This document shows positions 44,537 through 55,884 of a stretch of DNA of 64,000 nucleotides, piece after piece. A model generated the notes under the pieces. That model was not told where the DNA came from. It worked only from the letters and a program-made list of their open reading frames with translations, and ran no database searches. Positions within the stretch are counted from its first letter, which is position 1. Each line of letters opens with the position of its first letter. Made by a program: the position numbers and the translations under genes. The DNA lies in contig NW_024468260.1 of assembly GCF_002104995.1 (NCBI RefSeq), positions 434,001 to 498,000 on the forward strand, written 5' to 3'. The DNA comes from Linderina pennispora. Taxonomy: Eukaryota; Kickxellomycota; Kickxellomycetes; Kickxellales; Kickxellaceae.

Positions 44537-44792
44537 CTGCCACAGACACATGAGACTTTATTCTACAAGAACCTCATAAAATGTCCTAACACGGGTCCGA
44601 TCGGGTTGCCTCTGACATCATTGTGCAGCCCATGGGCATTTCACAGTGTGCTCGCCTCTCACTAGGCTGGCACAGTGAAATTGGGCTCCCAGTTGATTTT
44701 TTACTGCCAGTGACAGGTACTTTGTGTGCACCTTGCATGTGCGCTCTTATTCCTTTCTTTACTCTATGCTTCTCCGGCACTATTTGTATACT

Positions 44793-46424
44793 ATGGCTAT
44801 TTCAGACACCAATATTGACGCCAAGGATCGCACTCGTCGGGGATCCGCGTCATCAAACCACAGCCCCGATCATCAGGATACCGACAACAGCGACGCCTCC
44901 CTGGATGCCAGCGGCACCACCAGCGATAGCGATGCTAGCTCTCTACAGTTTGTACGCAACTTGGTCATTCCGGCAAAGTACAGGCGCACTGTGAAGCATA
45001 GCCCGAGGGCTGTGGCTGCGAGAGCTACGAATTACGGCAGTGCCTCTACCAGTAGGCAGTCCCAACTATCACCTGCAGGTAGTTCCGCAGCTGGAAAGCA
45101 AAGAAGTCCACTTGATGCCCTTGCTAAAGCGCAGCGCCGAGAACGACGAGTTGCAGACACCACGTGCCCGCACACGTACCACGGTGGCGGCACGCATGCG
45201 TGATACCGAGCGCACGGTGCATCGCTCTGCCGCCATGACGTCAACCAAGAAAGCGTTCTTCCTCTTGCTGAAATCGTTTCATTGGCAGTGGGGTGCTGTT
45301 CCTGCCCCGCGCGTTCCTCAACGGTGGGATCGTGTTCTCCAGTATCATTCTGTCAATATCAGCGATGCTGTCGCTATACTGCATGACCCTGCTGGTCGAG
45401 TGCTACCAGACGGATTCCGCACGGCTACAGTGAGATTGGCCGCCGCTTGTATGGCAAGGGCATGGGCCGGGTTGTCCAATTCTCGATCGTCATCTCGCAG
45501 ACCGGGATTTGCTTGTGCTGGCACGATCTTTGTGGCCACCAATATCCGCGACCTCTTCAATGCAGCAACAGACTGCCAGTACCGCTATTCGCTCAGCTTC
45601 TGGGTCGCTGCTCAGCTTGCATTCATGATTCCCTGTTTGCCTGATCCGACATATCAAGGGGCTCTCGTCGTTTGCGCTGTTTGGCGACTTGTTTGTGCTT
45701 GGCGGCATCGTCTATGTCTTTGTCATGGATATCAAGAAAATCAGTACGCTGGGCACAGGCTTTGTGCGCAAGTTCAACCCCGAGGACTATTCGCTGTTCC
45801 TGGGCACTGCCGCGTACACCTTTGAAGGGTACGCGATGATCCTGCCTATTGCTGACTCGATGCGCAAACCAGAAAAGTTCCCGCAGATCCTGACCATCGT
45901 CATGGCTCTGTGTGGCCTCATCACCGTCACCATCGGCTCTGTATCCTATTTAGCATACGGTGAAGAGACGGAGGCAATTATTCTGCTCAATATGCCCTCT
46001 GGTACAGCAGCAACCTTGACTGTGCAGCTCCTGTACTCGATTGCTATGCTGCTGACAAATCCTCTGATGGTGTACCCGGCTATTCGTACCCTCGAGCACT
46101 GGCTGTTCCCGCGCCGCTCCGGAAAGCACAACGTGGGCGTGAAGATGCAAAAGAATGCATTCCGTACGTCATTCCTGCTGGCCGTTACTGCAATTGCTGT
46201 GTTTGGATTGGACCGACTCGATAAGCTTGTGGCAATCATCGGCGGCTCTGGCATGCGTACCAATCTCGTTCATTTTCCCACCGCTGTTCCACTATAGAGC
46301 TGTCGCAAGGACAACCCGTGCCAAGGTCATTGATCTGGCACTTGCGGGCTTTGGCGTGGTTGCATGTGTCTATGTCACATACAACGCTATTAAGAGATGG
46401 GGTATCGCAGTGCCGCCGTCCTGA
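44793..46424 (+). CDS. vacuolar-type amino-acid transporter (AVT3/SLC36-like), six +1 frame breaks
   Basis: ATG 44793 (MAISDTNIDAKDRTRRGSAS) begins a Ser-rich cytosolic tail of about 130 residues. The transporter domain starts STKKAFFLLLKSF-IGSGVLFLPRAF and carries about eleven membrane helices: SSIILSISAMLSLYCMTLLV, VVQFSIVISQTG-FACAGTIF, SSFALFGDLFVLGGIVYVF, GTAAYTFEGYAMILPI, LTIVMALCGLITVTIGSVSY and LTNPLMVYPAIRTLE among them. GSGVLFLP and the FEG motif in helix 6 are typical of the AAAP family, which exports or imports neutral amino acids across vacuolar membranes by proton exchange. Extra single bases lie near 45120, 45280, 45419, 45506, 45643 and 46251; frames step 0-1-2-0-1-2-0. Confidence 0.85.
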
Positions 46425-47059
46425 TTTCTGCGATCTCACACCATGAAATTACGATGTGAAATGACGAACCTTGGCATGCTCTGGGTTGACTTGTATACCA
46501 ATATGCATATACTTTTCAGAGTGGGGAGGGCAGCCAAATATGTCCAGCCGGACTCATTGTTTCTCTATTCAGTAAATGGCATTATTCCTTCTTTGGACAT
46601 GTCTTTTGGTGACTTGCATGTATATTTGTATGATATCGCTTCCATTGATTCATGGACACTACCATTCATGATCGCACTCACTGTACACCTATATTACCTA
46701 ATTGCCCATTTTCTTTGCATATCAGCGCTGTGGTGCCACTATCCTACATGTTGTCGACATTACGTACTTCTACTTTGTGCCACAATGGTCATCAGCAGCA
46801 ATCACTGGCAGTGCCGCTCGGTGTTGTGGACATCAATTTCCATAGCCACTTCAGACAGCACTGTTGATAGAAGTCATCCATTTTCTATTCCTTTTCGCTA
46901 AGGGCGCACACCTCCTCTCTTTTCCCTAGCCATTGACTCTGCCAATATCTATTTCTCCATCAACTCTTCACACCCCCTTTTACTGGACTAAATTCACCTC
47001 GCCTATGTCGCCTGTTGTGTCTCGGTATGATACACTTAGGTAGACAGCCTCCTGCAACT
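46425..47059. other. intergenic, AT-rich
   Basis: No coding sequence or RNA gene recognised between the transporter and the third element copy. Confidence 0.4.
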
Positions 47060-47760
47060 GTCTAGAACACGTTTACTCTCCAAGCACCTTCCACGACGTA
47101 TATTGAACATATGAAATATGCTGTATGAAAGAAGGAAGGAGGGATCGCCAGGTGAAAGGCATCTAAGTAGTGCGCCGGTCGCCGGAATGGTATGCCGCCA
47201 TTGTGGCTAAGTCTGACCATGGTCCTAAGATCATAAGGATTTGGAACCACATCGCCCATGAGTCGAAGTAGATGCGCATGCTCCATAGGGACAATACTGG
47301 GGTCATCCGCCCACAATATATCAGTAAACTTACACTTGCTTGAAGCGACCTTTCCGAAGGTCACAACAGACCAGTGTTTGGTGGGAGGCTGCCTCTCGAA
47401 CTTGACCTTGAATTTGGGGTAGATGGCTGTATCCAGCTATGAAAATACTCTCTGTAAATCGATCCACCATGTGCTCACGTAAGGGAGCCCATTACCCAGG
47501 AGCGTAGTCAGTTGCTGAATGATCAGCTCCTTTCATTCCGACTAGTATCAATAATAAGAGTTGGAAGGTGTGGGGTGGAAAAGGAGAAAAGAGCGCTCCG
47601 CAGCAAAAAAAACAAGCGGGAACCCAAATTCCTGTCTTTAAATGCTGTGGAAGATTGCCTGTTCAATGCGAGGAGGTACAGTTGTTCGCTATACAAATTT
47701 GGACTACCTTGGTTCTCTGGTGGTGGGCCCATATACACCGTATATTTATTGGCATGGATA
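47060..47760 (-). repeat. dispersed element, copy 3 (most complete C-terminal part)
   Basis: Homologous to copies 1 and 2 from the leader (CATGCCAATAAATATAC at its 5' edge, near 47757) through the CTCTTATTATT and ACTAGTCGGAAT landmarks to DDPSIVPMEHAHLLRLMGDV, and beyond it to the part found separately at 15470-15715. Its longest open part is 47062-47364: MTFGKVASSKCKFTDILWAD, then NPYDLRTMVRLSHNGGIPFR and a hydrophobic end IPPSFFHTAYFICSIYVVEG. The start region has lost the MEEQ ATG (ATGAAAGGAGC instead). It is more diverged than copies 1 and 2 are from each other, so it is an older duplicate. Confidence 0.65.
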
Positions 47761-48296
47761 TGAATTTGCTACTACTTCTGTACATCAAAGCTGTGAACAT
47801 GTTAATATTAAGTATTAACCACATGCGTCAAATAATATATAACCCCATCTTCCAATATTGTGCATGGTTGTGGTGTCTTTGGGTAACTCAATATCAGTAG
47901 CTCAATTGGTTGGCTCAGCATTCACGCTTGCCCTTTACTCAAGGATATGACAGTGTTCTTCCGGTGTTGATACCAACTACATCCATGTGGAAATTTAATA
48001 ACTGAAGTCAATGACCGGTATCAATAGTATGGTGCTAAAAAGCGCGTACCGAGTGACACTATCTACAGGCAGCCTGACAGCCAGCTTGCATACCGGTGCC
48101 ATGGTGGGGTGATCAAATCACCCCACACTTGGCTGTGGAACATCCAGATTTGCACTATCAGCACTCTTGAGAGTGTAGTATCCCGCGTCTATCCCCCTTA
48201 TCCTAGGCGCATATTAGAAGCACTATTTGCAATGGCCTCTGCAGAACCCCGCTCTCTTCTCTGTTACCCCTCGACCTTTAAAGCGTCTCCACCGCC
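47761..48296. other. intergenic upstream of the Dabb gene
   Basis: AT-rich at the left. No gene recognised; it includes the promoter of the Dabb-domain gene. Confidence 0.4.
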
Positions 48297-48599
48297 ATGC
48301 CGTTTATCCATATTGTTCTTCTGCCAGTAAAACCCGATGCTCCGCAGGAGCTGGTCGATGAGGTTGTCGCTGAGATCGTTGCGCTGCAGGAGAAGATTCC
48401 GTTCGTGCGCACAATGCGGTGCGGCAAGACCGTGACGCAGCGTGGCAAGCAGTTCACGCACGCCCTGGTTGCTGAGCTCGAGAATGAGTCGCAGCTGCCT
48501 GAGTACGCCGTGCACCCGGCGCATCAGGCTGTGCTGCAGAAGATCAAGCAGATCATTGGTGAAGAAGCCGTGGCGTTGGACTTTGACTCCAAGCACTAG
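48297..48599 (+). CDS. stress-responsive Dabb (dimeric A/B barrel) domain protein
   Basis: An intact 100-residue protein of exactly the usual size. It starts MPFIHIVLLPVKPDAPQELV and has the typical layout of strand 1 with a conserved His, helix 1 (ELVDEVVAEIVALQEKIP), a central strand with FTHALVAELENESQLPEY and the HPAHQAVLQKIKQII segment (the Yxx HPxHxxV motif of Dabb proteins), ending DFDSKH. Members dimerise as ferredoxin-like barrels; their biochemical role in fungi is unclear. An AATAAA lies about 30 bases past the stop. Confidence 0.85.
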   Translation: MPFIHIVLLPVKPDAPQELVDEVVAEIVALQEKIPFVRTMRCGKTVTQRGKQFTHALVAELENESQLPEYAVHPAHQAVLQKIKQIIGEEAVALDFDSKH

Positions 48600-48759
48600 C
48601 TAGATATCCCCATGGGCTACATGCTGCGAAAATAAATGCCAAATATATTTTTCACCCGCAATCAACATCGACCATAACGCAAAGTTTGTGAAAGCAAAGA
48701 ATGACATCACAGCCAACTTTGGGCTGCGGATACCTTCAGGAAACCTCACCTTTTACATC

Positions 48760-49668
48760 ATGTCGCAGCCTGTTCTATCTCTAGATCTGCCACAACATAT
48801 CAAGACCAAGCTACTGCAAAACGGATACCGCACTGTCAGCGACTTTGGCGAGACCACACCAACAGACCTTCTCTCGTTTCTCACCAAGGCGGAGGTCCAG
48901 CAGCTTGACCAGGTCGCTAACTCCACAACCACAGTCACCACTGCATGGGCTCTCTTTGAAAAGGTGGACACCCGGCTACACGTCCGCACGCACAGATACG
49001 TCGATGTGCTGCTTGGAAACAGCGGGCTGGCATTGGGCACAGTGACCGAAGTGTTCGGCGCGCCTGGGTGCGGACAGCCTGACCTCTGCCTAGCAGCATG
49101 CTTTGGGGCGCAACTGTCGCTGCAGGGAATCCCAGGGAAATCCAACGCAATCTACATTGATACGACGGGGTCGTTTACACAGCGTGGTGCTACAGACACG
49201 CTATCGCGAATGGACGGCCGCTCTACATTGAGCTTGGCTGGCATACATGTGCTCCGGACGTCCACACTAGCTGAGCTGATATCGCTGCTGGCGCAGATCG
49301 ACCAGGTCATTGCCGAAATCGGCGGTGTCGGGGTCATGGCAATTAATAGTATAAGCTGGCCGTTTCTGGCAGCGTTTCCAAACAACCTACTTCGGCGACA
49401 GCGGATGCAGACCGAGGTGGCGCACATGATATCGCACATTGCAGACAGACATAACGCAGCAGTGCTTGTGATCAGCAATGCAAAGGGCGCTGCCAATAAC
49501 AATGCTCTTGTTGCTCAAGACGGCGACGCATGGGCACGCATATCCGCAAATCAATTGTGCATCCAGCGTTCGGGCGACAACTACCTGGCCAGACTGGTGA
49601 GTTCTGCCACATGCCCAGCTATGGAGCGGCAGATCAAGGATCCGAGGGACAGCGTGGCGTGCGAGTAG
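48760..49668 (+). CDS. RAD51 paralog (RAD51B/C-like) with altered Walker motifs
   Basis: About 302 residues from ATG 48760 (MSQPVLSLDLPQHIKTKLLQ). The N-terminal helix-hairpin-helix-like region is followed by a RecA core: VTEVFGAPGCGQPDLCLAAC at the Walker A position and IYIDTTGSF at the strand typical of the family, then VGVMAINSISWPF at Walker B and a region ending VLVISNAKGA that resembles the VTNQ motif. The normal GKT of Walker A is replaced by GQP, and the Walker B Asp by Asn. RAD51 paralogs help load Rad51 in homologous recombination, and some work without ATP hydrolysis. No frame break is seen, so the substitutions are not explained by a local indel. Confidence 0.75.
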   Translation: MSQPVLSLDLPQHIKTKLLQNGYRTVSDFGETTPTDLLSFLTKAEVQQLDQVANSTTTVTTAWALFEKVDTRLHVRTHRYVDVLLGNSGLALGTVTEVFGAPGCGQPDLCLAACFGAQLSLQGIPGKSNAIYIDTTGSFTQRGATDTLSRMDGRSTLSLAGIHVLRTSTLAELISLLAQIDQVIAEIGGVGVMAINSISWPFLAAFPNNLLRRQRMQTEVAHMISHIADRHNAAVLVISNAKGAANNNALVAQDGDAWARISANQLCIQRSGDNYLARLVSSATCPAMERQIKDPRDSVACE

Positions 49669-49882
49669 AGCGAACTGGCTAATATTATAAATTCTTGTTA
49701 CAGGTAACAGAAAGAGAATTGGAAACTCGCTAGTTTCGTAAGAGAAGAAAAGGAGAGAAGGAAAAAGAACTAACGGTTCATAAACAGAGTGGACGAAGGA
49801 AAGCCAGAAGGGGTGGTCTTTCAACCGCCATCCTCATGCCACATAGCCATGAATGTTGTGTATCAGCAAGAGTGTTGCCTTT

Positions 49883-51994
49883 TTAGTAGTTGAGGTAGAT
49901 GGTCAGGGCGCCAGTGTCAGGAGCGAATGAGCATTCGATTTCCATATCCTGCTCATCCTCGAGTTGGGAAATGACGTTGTCGTCGACGCGTACAGTCAGG
50001 CCCTTCTTGGTGCGACGGATGACCTCGATGTCGGAGTTGGCCTGGATCTCAAGCTTTTGCGTCAGCTTGGACACCAAGTCATCGACAGCCAGACGGTCCA
50101 GGTACACGGCCCGGTAGACCGCCTGGCCCATCACCTTGACGTAGATTGCCAGTACCGCCTTGTTCTTGCGCGGCATCGGCACGTACGTCGGGTCAACACC
50201 GACCAGCTCAACCGCGCCGGACGTAAAGCTCGCGTTGATACCCGACGACAAGGACGTGGGCGAGAACTGGCGCTTGTTTGGCGACAAGGCCTCCGAGTTC
50301 TCGGCAGACCGCTTCCGCGGGAATGTGGTGGCGATGGGCGAGTTGAGCCCGCTCAGCGTCATCCCTGGCACGCCAATGCCGATGGATGTCAGGCCGGCCA
50401 GCTGCGACATTCCGTTGGGCGAGTCCCCGGTAGCGCTGGCACTCGCACCAGCTGCCCACAGCTCGTCGACAGCCGTTGGCTCATCGGGATCGCAGTCATC
50501 GCCAGTCATTGTGTATTCGATGAAGCCAGTGACTGGCTGCACAGGCGCAAAGGTCATGTTGAATTCGGCATACTGCTGCTGGTGCGACTGGGTGCTGTTG
50601 TTCAGCGCATGCTTTGCCTTGTGCTTCTCCCACATTTTGTCCATGTGCCGCTGATCGTCTTTGTTCTTGCGTTCAGCGCCCTTGTCACGGAACAGCTTGA
50701 CGCGTGCGTAGCACCGCTCGATGACCTTGCCAGCAGTCAGGCCAGACGACGACGGGATCGGCACACCTGGGAAGGTTGCCGCGGTGGCAGAGCTGGGCGG
50801 CTCTAGGCCGGTGGTTCCGCTGTTAGCGGCAGTGTTCAGATCGTCAGCACCAGACAGTCCCGGCAGAGACCGCGTGGCCTGCGCGACTGGCGCCACGTGG
50901 GCAGCGGAGGTGGATGGCATCGATGTGATTGGCGACGAGAGCTGTGAGATCGATGCGGTAAAATCAGCGACCGACGGGTTGATGGACATTCGCGGGGTAT
51001 GCGTTGGGACCGCCTGGCACGTATCCAGGTGGATTCGCAGCGGGATGCCCTTGACGCCCTTGATTCGGCTAAAATCGGTCGACAGACAGTTGAAGCGGAT
51101 CATGACCTTGGCGCCGCGCCTGCCCTGCCACTGGAACGTGACACGATCAAACAGGCGGCTCTCGGCAGCAATGACGCCGATGGACCCGGCCTTGTCGAGC
51201 TCGACGGCGCGAGCTGTGCGCGGGTTCTCCTGCTGGTTCAGCCAAAAGTTCCAGTACGTCGATGCGCCCTTGCGGTGGGAGTCCTCATGGAACGTGATGC
51301 GCAACGTGGTGCTAAAATACTCCTCCGAGTGTGTGCGGTCCTGCAGCGAAATACCGTATAGCTGGCCCTTGTTCAGGTACGTCAGCGCGGGCTCATCGAC
51401 TTTTTGTGCTGCTGCGGTGGGCGCTTCCAGGATGCATTCGAACCGCATGCCAGAATCCAGCGTCGGATGGTGCATTGTATGCTGCATGGGCTGCTGGTGT
51501 GTCAGATGCACAGGTGGCGTCGATGTGGGAAGCGTACCCGTGACTGCCATTACGCTGTAGTCGTGGTCCACAGCTACAGCCGCTGCTGCCATTGCGGCAG
51601 ATGTCGGGTCAGCGTGCCCAGTATCAAAGGGAGCGGAGTGCTGCGGGCCAGTATGCTGCGTGTGGTATGCCGCATGGTGCATGTATGGTGATGCAAAGCC
51701 GCTGGCAGAGTACGCATTGTTTGCACCACCGGCAACAGCGACGGCGGCTGCGGCGGCCGCTGCCGAATGCTGCGATTGGGCAGACACCTGGTGCGAATGG
51801 TGGTGCTGCGTGTGCTGAGCCTGCTGGGCCTGGGGCGCATGCGACGGCACTTGTCCTGGGGTGCCAGCATACGATGCGTGCGGCTGGTGCATGAATCCGT
51901 GCTGATTCAGCGTTGCGCTGTCTCGCCGTTCGCCGGAACCATCGAGACTATACGTGGCGTAGTACGACGCGGCGTCCGCTGGGATTGTTGACAT
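49883..51994 (-). CDS. Grainyhead/CP2-family transcription factor
   Basis: An intact 703-residue protein. Residues 1-180 are Gln/His/Ala-rich. The CP2 DNA-binding domain starts about 182 with RFECILEAPTAAAQKVDEPA and LTYLNKGQLYGISLQD, and continues LRITFHEDSHRKGAS, SIGVIAAESRLFDRVTFQW, IRFNCLSTDFSRIKGVKGIP and LRIHLDTCQ. A later stretch resumes with CYARVKLFRDKGAERKNKDD, the end of the CP2 fold, after a long Ser/Thr-rich insert. The last 90 residues (VYRAVYLDRLAVDDLVSKLT ... TGALTIYLNY) match the C-terminal dimerisation region of the family. Grainyhead/CP2 factors control epidermal barrier genes in animals and, in Neurospora, cell-wall remodelling and conidial separation. The upstream intergenic DNA is nearly 4 kb. 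Confidence 0.9.
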   Translation of the reverse strand: MSTIPADAASYYATYSLDGSGERRDSATLNQHGFMHQPHASYAGTPGQVPSHAPQAQQAQHTQHHHSHQVSAQSQHSAAAAAAAVAVAGGANNAYSASGFASPYMHHAAYHTQHTGPQHSAPFDTGHADPTSAAMAAAAVAVDHDYSVMAVTGTLPTSTPPVHLTHQQPMQHTMHHPTLDSGMRFECILEAPTAAAQKVDEPALTYLNKGQLYGISLQDRTHSEEYFSTTLRITFHEDSHRKGASTYWNFWLNQQENPRTARAVELDKAGSIGVIAAESRLFDRVTFQWQGRRGAKVMIRFNCLSTDFSRIKGVKGIPLRIHLDTCQAVPTHTPRMSINPSVADFTASISQLSSPITSMPSTSAAHVAPVAQATRSLPGLSGADDLNTAANSGTTGLEPPSSATAATFPGVPIPSSSGLTAGKVIERCYARVKLFRDKGAERKNKDDQRHMDKMWEKHKAKHALNNSTQSHQQQYAEFNMTFAPVQPVTGFIEYTMTGDDCDPDEPTAVDELWAAGASASATGDSPNGMSQLAGLTSIGIGVPGMTLSGLNSPIATTFPRKRSAENSEALSPNKRQFSPTSLSSGINASFTSGAVELVGVDPTYVPMPRKNKAVLAIYVKVMGQAVYRAVYLDRLAVDDLVSKLTQKLEIQANSDIEVIRRTKKGLTVRVDDNVISQLEDEQDMEIECSFAPDTGALTIYLNY

Positions 51995-54900
51995 GGGAAC
52001 ACCAGAGATGTGACTACAATTTCGAGAGGCGATTGTTCTGCGTTAGTGCCATGACCCGTGGTTTAATCTTTGGCAATAATAAGCGAGGGATATTAAGTGT
52101 AGATGAAGGCCGCTGAAGTGCAATAAACAGGAGTGGTGGTGGATTGGGCTTGGGCGGGACCGCATGATGTGCACACGTACTTGTCCTGCAGCCTGTACAT
52201 CTTTGCTTTTCGACCCAGCCTGTAGGTGTAGGTATTAATCACATTATTGCTGCCAGCAATGCTTACCTGTTATCGTAAGAGTATGACATTGACGCAGGGG
52301 GTATCTAGTGTACAAGAAGGAAGTGGAGAGAGAAGGACAGACAGACAGACAGACAATTGGGGCTGGAGGAGTCTAAAAAGTCGGCCACTGGGTTTCCAAA
52401 CAGGGACACAAAGGTAGAGAAAGGACAGCGATATGTCTCGGCCCGCAAAGACAATGTTGGTATATGTGTTTGAACTAGAGGCTATGTAGAGAGCCACCTG
52501 TATTCCTCTATCTGTCGGTGTGGGTATTGTTCGGCGCCGGCAAGCTAGCGTAAGCGGGGGTGGGTGTCTTAGGTGTCTCTTTAGGCAACCTTATAATTTC
52601 CCTAAACTAGCTGCTGGCTAATGTCCAAAGTGGAGCACAATCTGAACGAAGGTGCCGGTCTTTGTGTTTTTGTGAATGCTAACAGTCCCCCGCACTGAAG
52701 AGACCGCTGGGACTGCAGGGAGGTGTCAGAAATTGGGTGTTAGGTGAAACGCCCGTAGAAAATAGCACAAGCGGGAAAGAGAGATAAAGAGAGGTGGAAA
52801 AATGCGAGCAATAAGAAGCTAAAAAAAGACAGGCCAGAGAGCGTGTTCTCAAAAAACAAGGGAGAAGGGGTGCCAAAGAGCGAAATTTTTAAGAGTTCAG
52901 CAAAGGGCCTAGTTTGCAACAGGTACACCGCTGCCTGTGGAGGGAAGTAAAGGCTGCTGGCACGTCGAATTCTGCGGCATATCTCACAAGCCCGGCACGT
53001 ACCACCCCCATAGCCCGCCCCCTGGACGCATGCTGAAAAGGCACGCTTTTCTTGTGATGTTGCTCCGGGCAATTTATTTTCTCGTCAATTTCGCATTTGT
53101 TTCGCTCTTTGGCGGGATGCCCAAAAAGCGAGCTGCAGCCTTATTGCCTCTTTTCGCCTTTTTGCCTTTTGGAACCCGTTGCGCCTCTCTGGGATTACTC
53201 GTGCCGTCTGATTCTTGATAATCGCTGAGGACCCGGGGTGACTGCGTGTCCTGGCCATTTTCCTCGGCAAGGGCGGGTGGAGAGGAGGGAAATGGATGGA
53301 AGTGTGCGCGATTTGCCTGCCAGCCAGCTGTTCCCATCAATTTTTGCAAAGCGCGCGCTCCCTCACCAGCCATCTCTGCGACAAACAAAAATTGGCCATC
53401 TGCAGCAGTCCTCGCTTCCATGCTTGCCGTGTCAATCCGCCGACCGCCCTTATTTTTGGGAGCGGTGGTTCCACACTTTTCCCTCCTGTGTGCTAATCCA
53501 CGTCTGCCCATGTGTCCAGGGCAGGAGCCGTGCGTGTTGTTGCCGGCAGGAGCGAGGATGTTGATTACGTGTGCGCATATGCCAAGCATATCCCGGCTGT
53601 ATGTGCTTTGCATCGCTGAACACGCTGCACCTGTGCTGCGGCCAGCCATCCCCACTATCCAATCCACTTAGTCGGATATGCCTGTTCATTGTGTATCTCC
53701 TAAAAACCCCCCGATATGTATCTTTTTCTCAAAAAGCGCAGGAGGGGCATACAATACATGCTTTTGGCGCAACCACATGCATGGGTTTTGGCAGGACGGA
53801 AAAAGATGGCTGGCAAGAATACACGCAGATTAATGAAGCTGTTTGGGCTTGCTTCCTCCCTCGCTTTTTCCAGCACCGCCCATTCGAACTGCGTGCTGTC
53901 GATCCATGGATGCCCGCCTGTTATCCAGACAGCACAGGTTTTGGGAATCTCGTTGCAACCAGTTTGGCCCAAGTCCCTTTCTCCACACTTTTATTAGGCC
54001 AGGAACGAGCAGGAATCGCTGTTTGTCATGGGCACTTCTTGTTCCCACATTGCCGGACGCGCAGCCCTGAATCACCTTCTTTTGCCAAGCATCTGTCCTT
54101 GGCAGGCACCTGCTTTTCCTGTGTGGGCCGAGGGGCTAGTTGCCGAATAGCAGGTGCCAATTCGATCTCCGCTCCCCTTTTCCTCGGCTGCGAACAGGTT
54201 TATTTTGCACACAGCCGCATCTGCGCAGCCCAGGAGCAAAAAGTGCTTTGTTCCTTTTTGTACTCTGGGCCGCTTTGGTCCTGGTTTGCGACCTGTAGAC
54301 CCGCGCCATCGAGATTTCTTAAACCGGCAGGTTTCTTTATATAATCATCACGGGCTATGACTAAGGATTTGGCTACATGCATGGCGGGGACCCAAAAATG
54401 TATGATCTGGATCTTGAGAGTACGTCGTCGATATACTTGTTCCCGGCCCGTTATAGCACACTATGTATCTGCAGAAAGTACGGGGCTGTCCCTATTGATC
54501 CCCTTGCTCTTGGACCAGGCAGAAAGAGCTTGAAAATGCCGGTACATGATTTTATGGAGTCTGGCACTCACATGCTATTGTGTACCACCCCAGTATGGTC
54601 GAGGCAGGGACTTGTATCGGCCACGGCCCCCATGGGAACTGGGCAGCTGCCGCTGCTAAATGACACCCATGCATGTACTGGAAAGCACAGTGATGCCGCA
54701 GCATTTGCGTTTTTGTTGTGGGATCTTCTGTGCAAGTCGGCGCGAGAAGAACGGGAAAACACCAGATCCTCCCCTCCATGCCGACGGCTCTCCCGCATGC
54801 GTGCAGCTTCAGGCCCATCCCCTAGACAGTTCTGCGCCGGAAGCAAATCAAGAGCGCCTGCAGAGTGGGGGAGGGGCACCAGCAATTTTCGCAGTGCATG

Positions 54901-55884
54901 GACTGCCAGCCATCCCCCTCCATTTTCCCTATTGAGCAGAAATGAAAGCTCGCTGCTCTAGCAGCTGTCGATCTGGGTCGGCTTGTTTTATATCAATCGG
55001 CGAATGCGCATCACGTGGAGCTCTCGGCTGATTTACACCGGGGTGGGCCCGCCCAGAGACCATCCCAACACGATTGCGGGAGCGTCGTAGTGGCTCCGCC
55101 CCAAAAGAGGGAGCCACAGGCCTGCATGCTTGACTCAGTATTTTCGAGCGCAGTCTCGGGCACTTTTTTAAACAGAGCAGCGAATGAAAAGCCAGGAACC
55201 CCGTTAATGGTCCATGACAGGCTGTCGCATGGGGAGAGCGGAAGGCGCTGTCGCATTGCGATTTATGACCACATGTAGGTGGTCCGTCTATCCGGCTCTG
55301 AGGACTGCTGTGGAAATGTGCACCGCAAAGGTGGTGATGGGTCTGCAGAGGCGAATAGCGTTTCTGGAGAAAACGGCATGTAGATTCCGTATGTAAGGCG
55401 CTTCTCGACATGCAAAAATCCTTTAGTGAGAGCAGCCATCATGTTCTGGGATCTTTCTGAAAGCCGTACCTGGGTGGACCTCGGCGAATCTAGCAAAACA
55501 ACCGAAGGTGATTTACGCGCGGTTAATACTTGGCACATTGATTTTTGCAACAAGACGTCGAAATGAAAGCGGACAGGCCGCCGCTCCGATCCCCTTGCTA
55601 TAGCCTTCTTCAATCGATGCAAAAGTACCCACGCATGCCACTGTTCACGGAGCAGCGCGGTCGACGGCATCTGAAACAAATAAAGGGCATTTATGGAAAA
55701 ACTATGGTTAAAGGGTGGTAATTAGAAATAAACAGTAATTAGAACCGGGAAACAGTAGGCGCAAGAATGGGCCAAGAAACAGCGACGTGTGGGGATAAAA
55801 ACAGTAGGCAAGAGGGAGGCTCTCCAAAACATATTCGGGGAGTGGAAGCAAAACGTGCCCCCTTGCGTCTAGGGCGGGTTCATT
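51995..55884. other. long gene-poor region upstream of the Grainyhead/CP2 gene
   Basis: Several open stretches occur on both strands (longest 53571-54344, plus), but none shows domains, GC-rich third positions or splice-linked partners. The region likely holds the promoter and long 5' leader of the factor. It includes a (GACA)5 tract. Confidence 0.45.
52336..52355. repeat. (GACA)5 microsatellite
   Basis: Five perfect tandem GACA units lie about 340 bases upstream of the Grainyhead/CP2 start codon. Confidence 0.9.

Noticed and set aside
1890-46424. Programmed +1 frameshifting as the meaning of the breaks
   Set aside because: Not adopted as the main claim. The sites share no fixed slippery codon or stop context, some genes would need six to eleven shifts, and an element copy with no conserved frame shows the same insertion excess. 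Kept as a testable alternative.
53571-54344. 257-codon ORF on the plus strand
   Set aside because: The first codon is not a convincing start, composition is Cys/Phe/Ser-rich without domains, and overlapping ORFs of similar size exist on the other strand. It looks like chance openness.
55263-55679. 138-codon minus-strand ORF
   Set aside because: Composition is borderline protein-like, but there is no recognised family, splice partner or promoter signal. Left out for lack of support.
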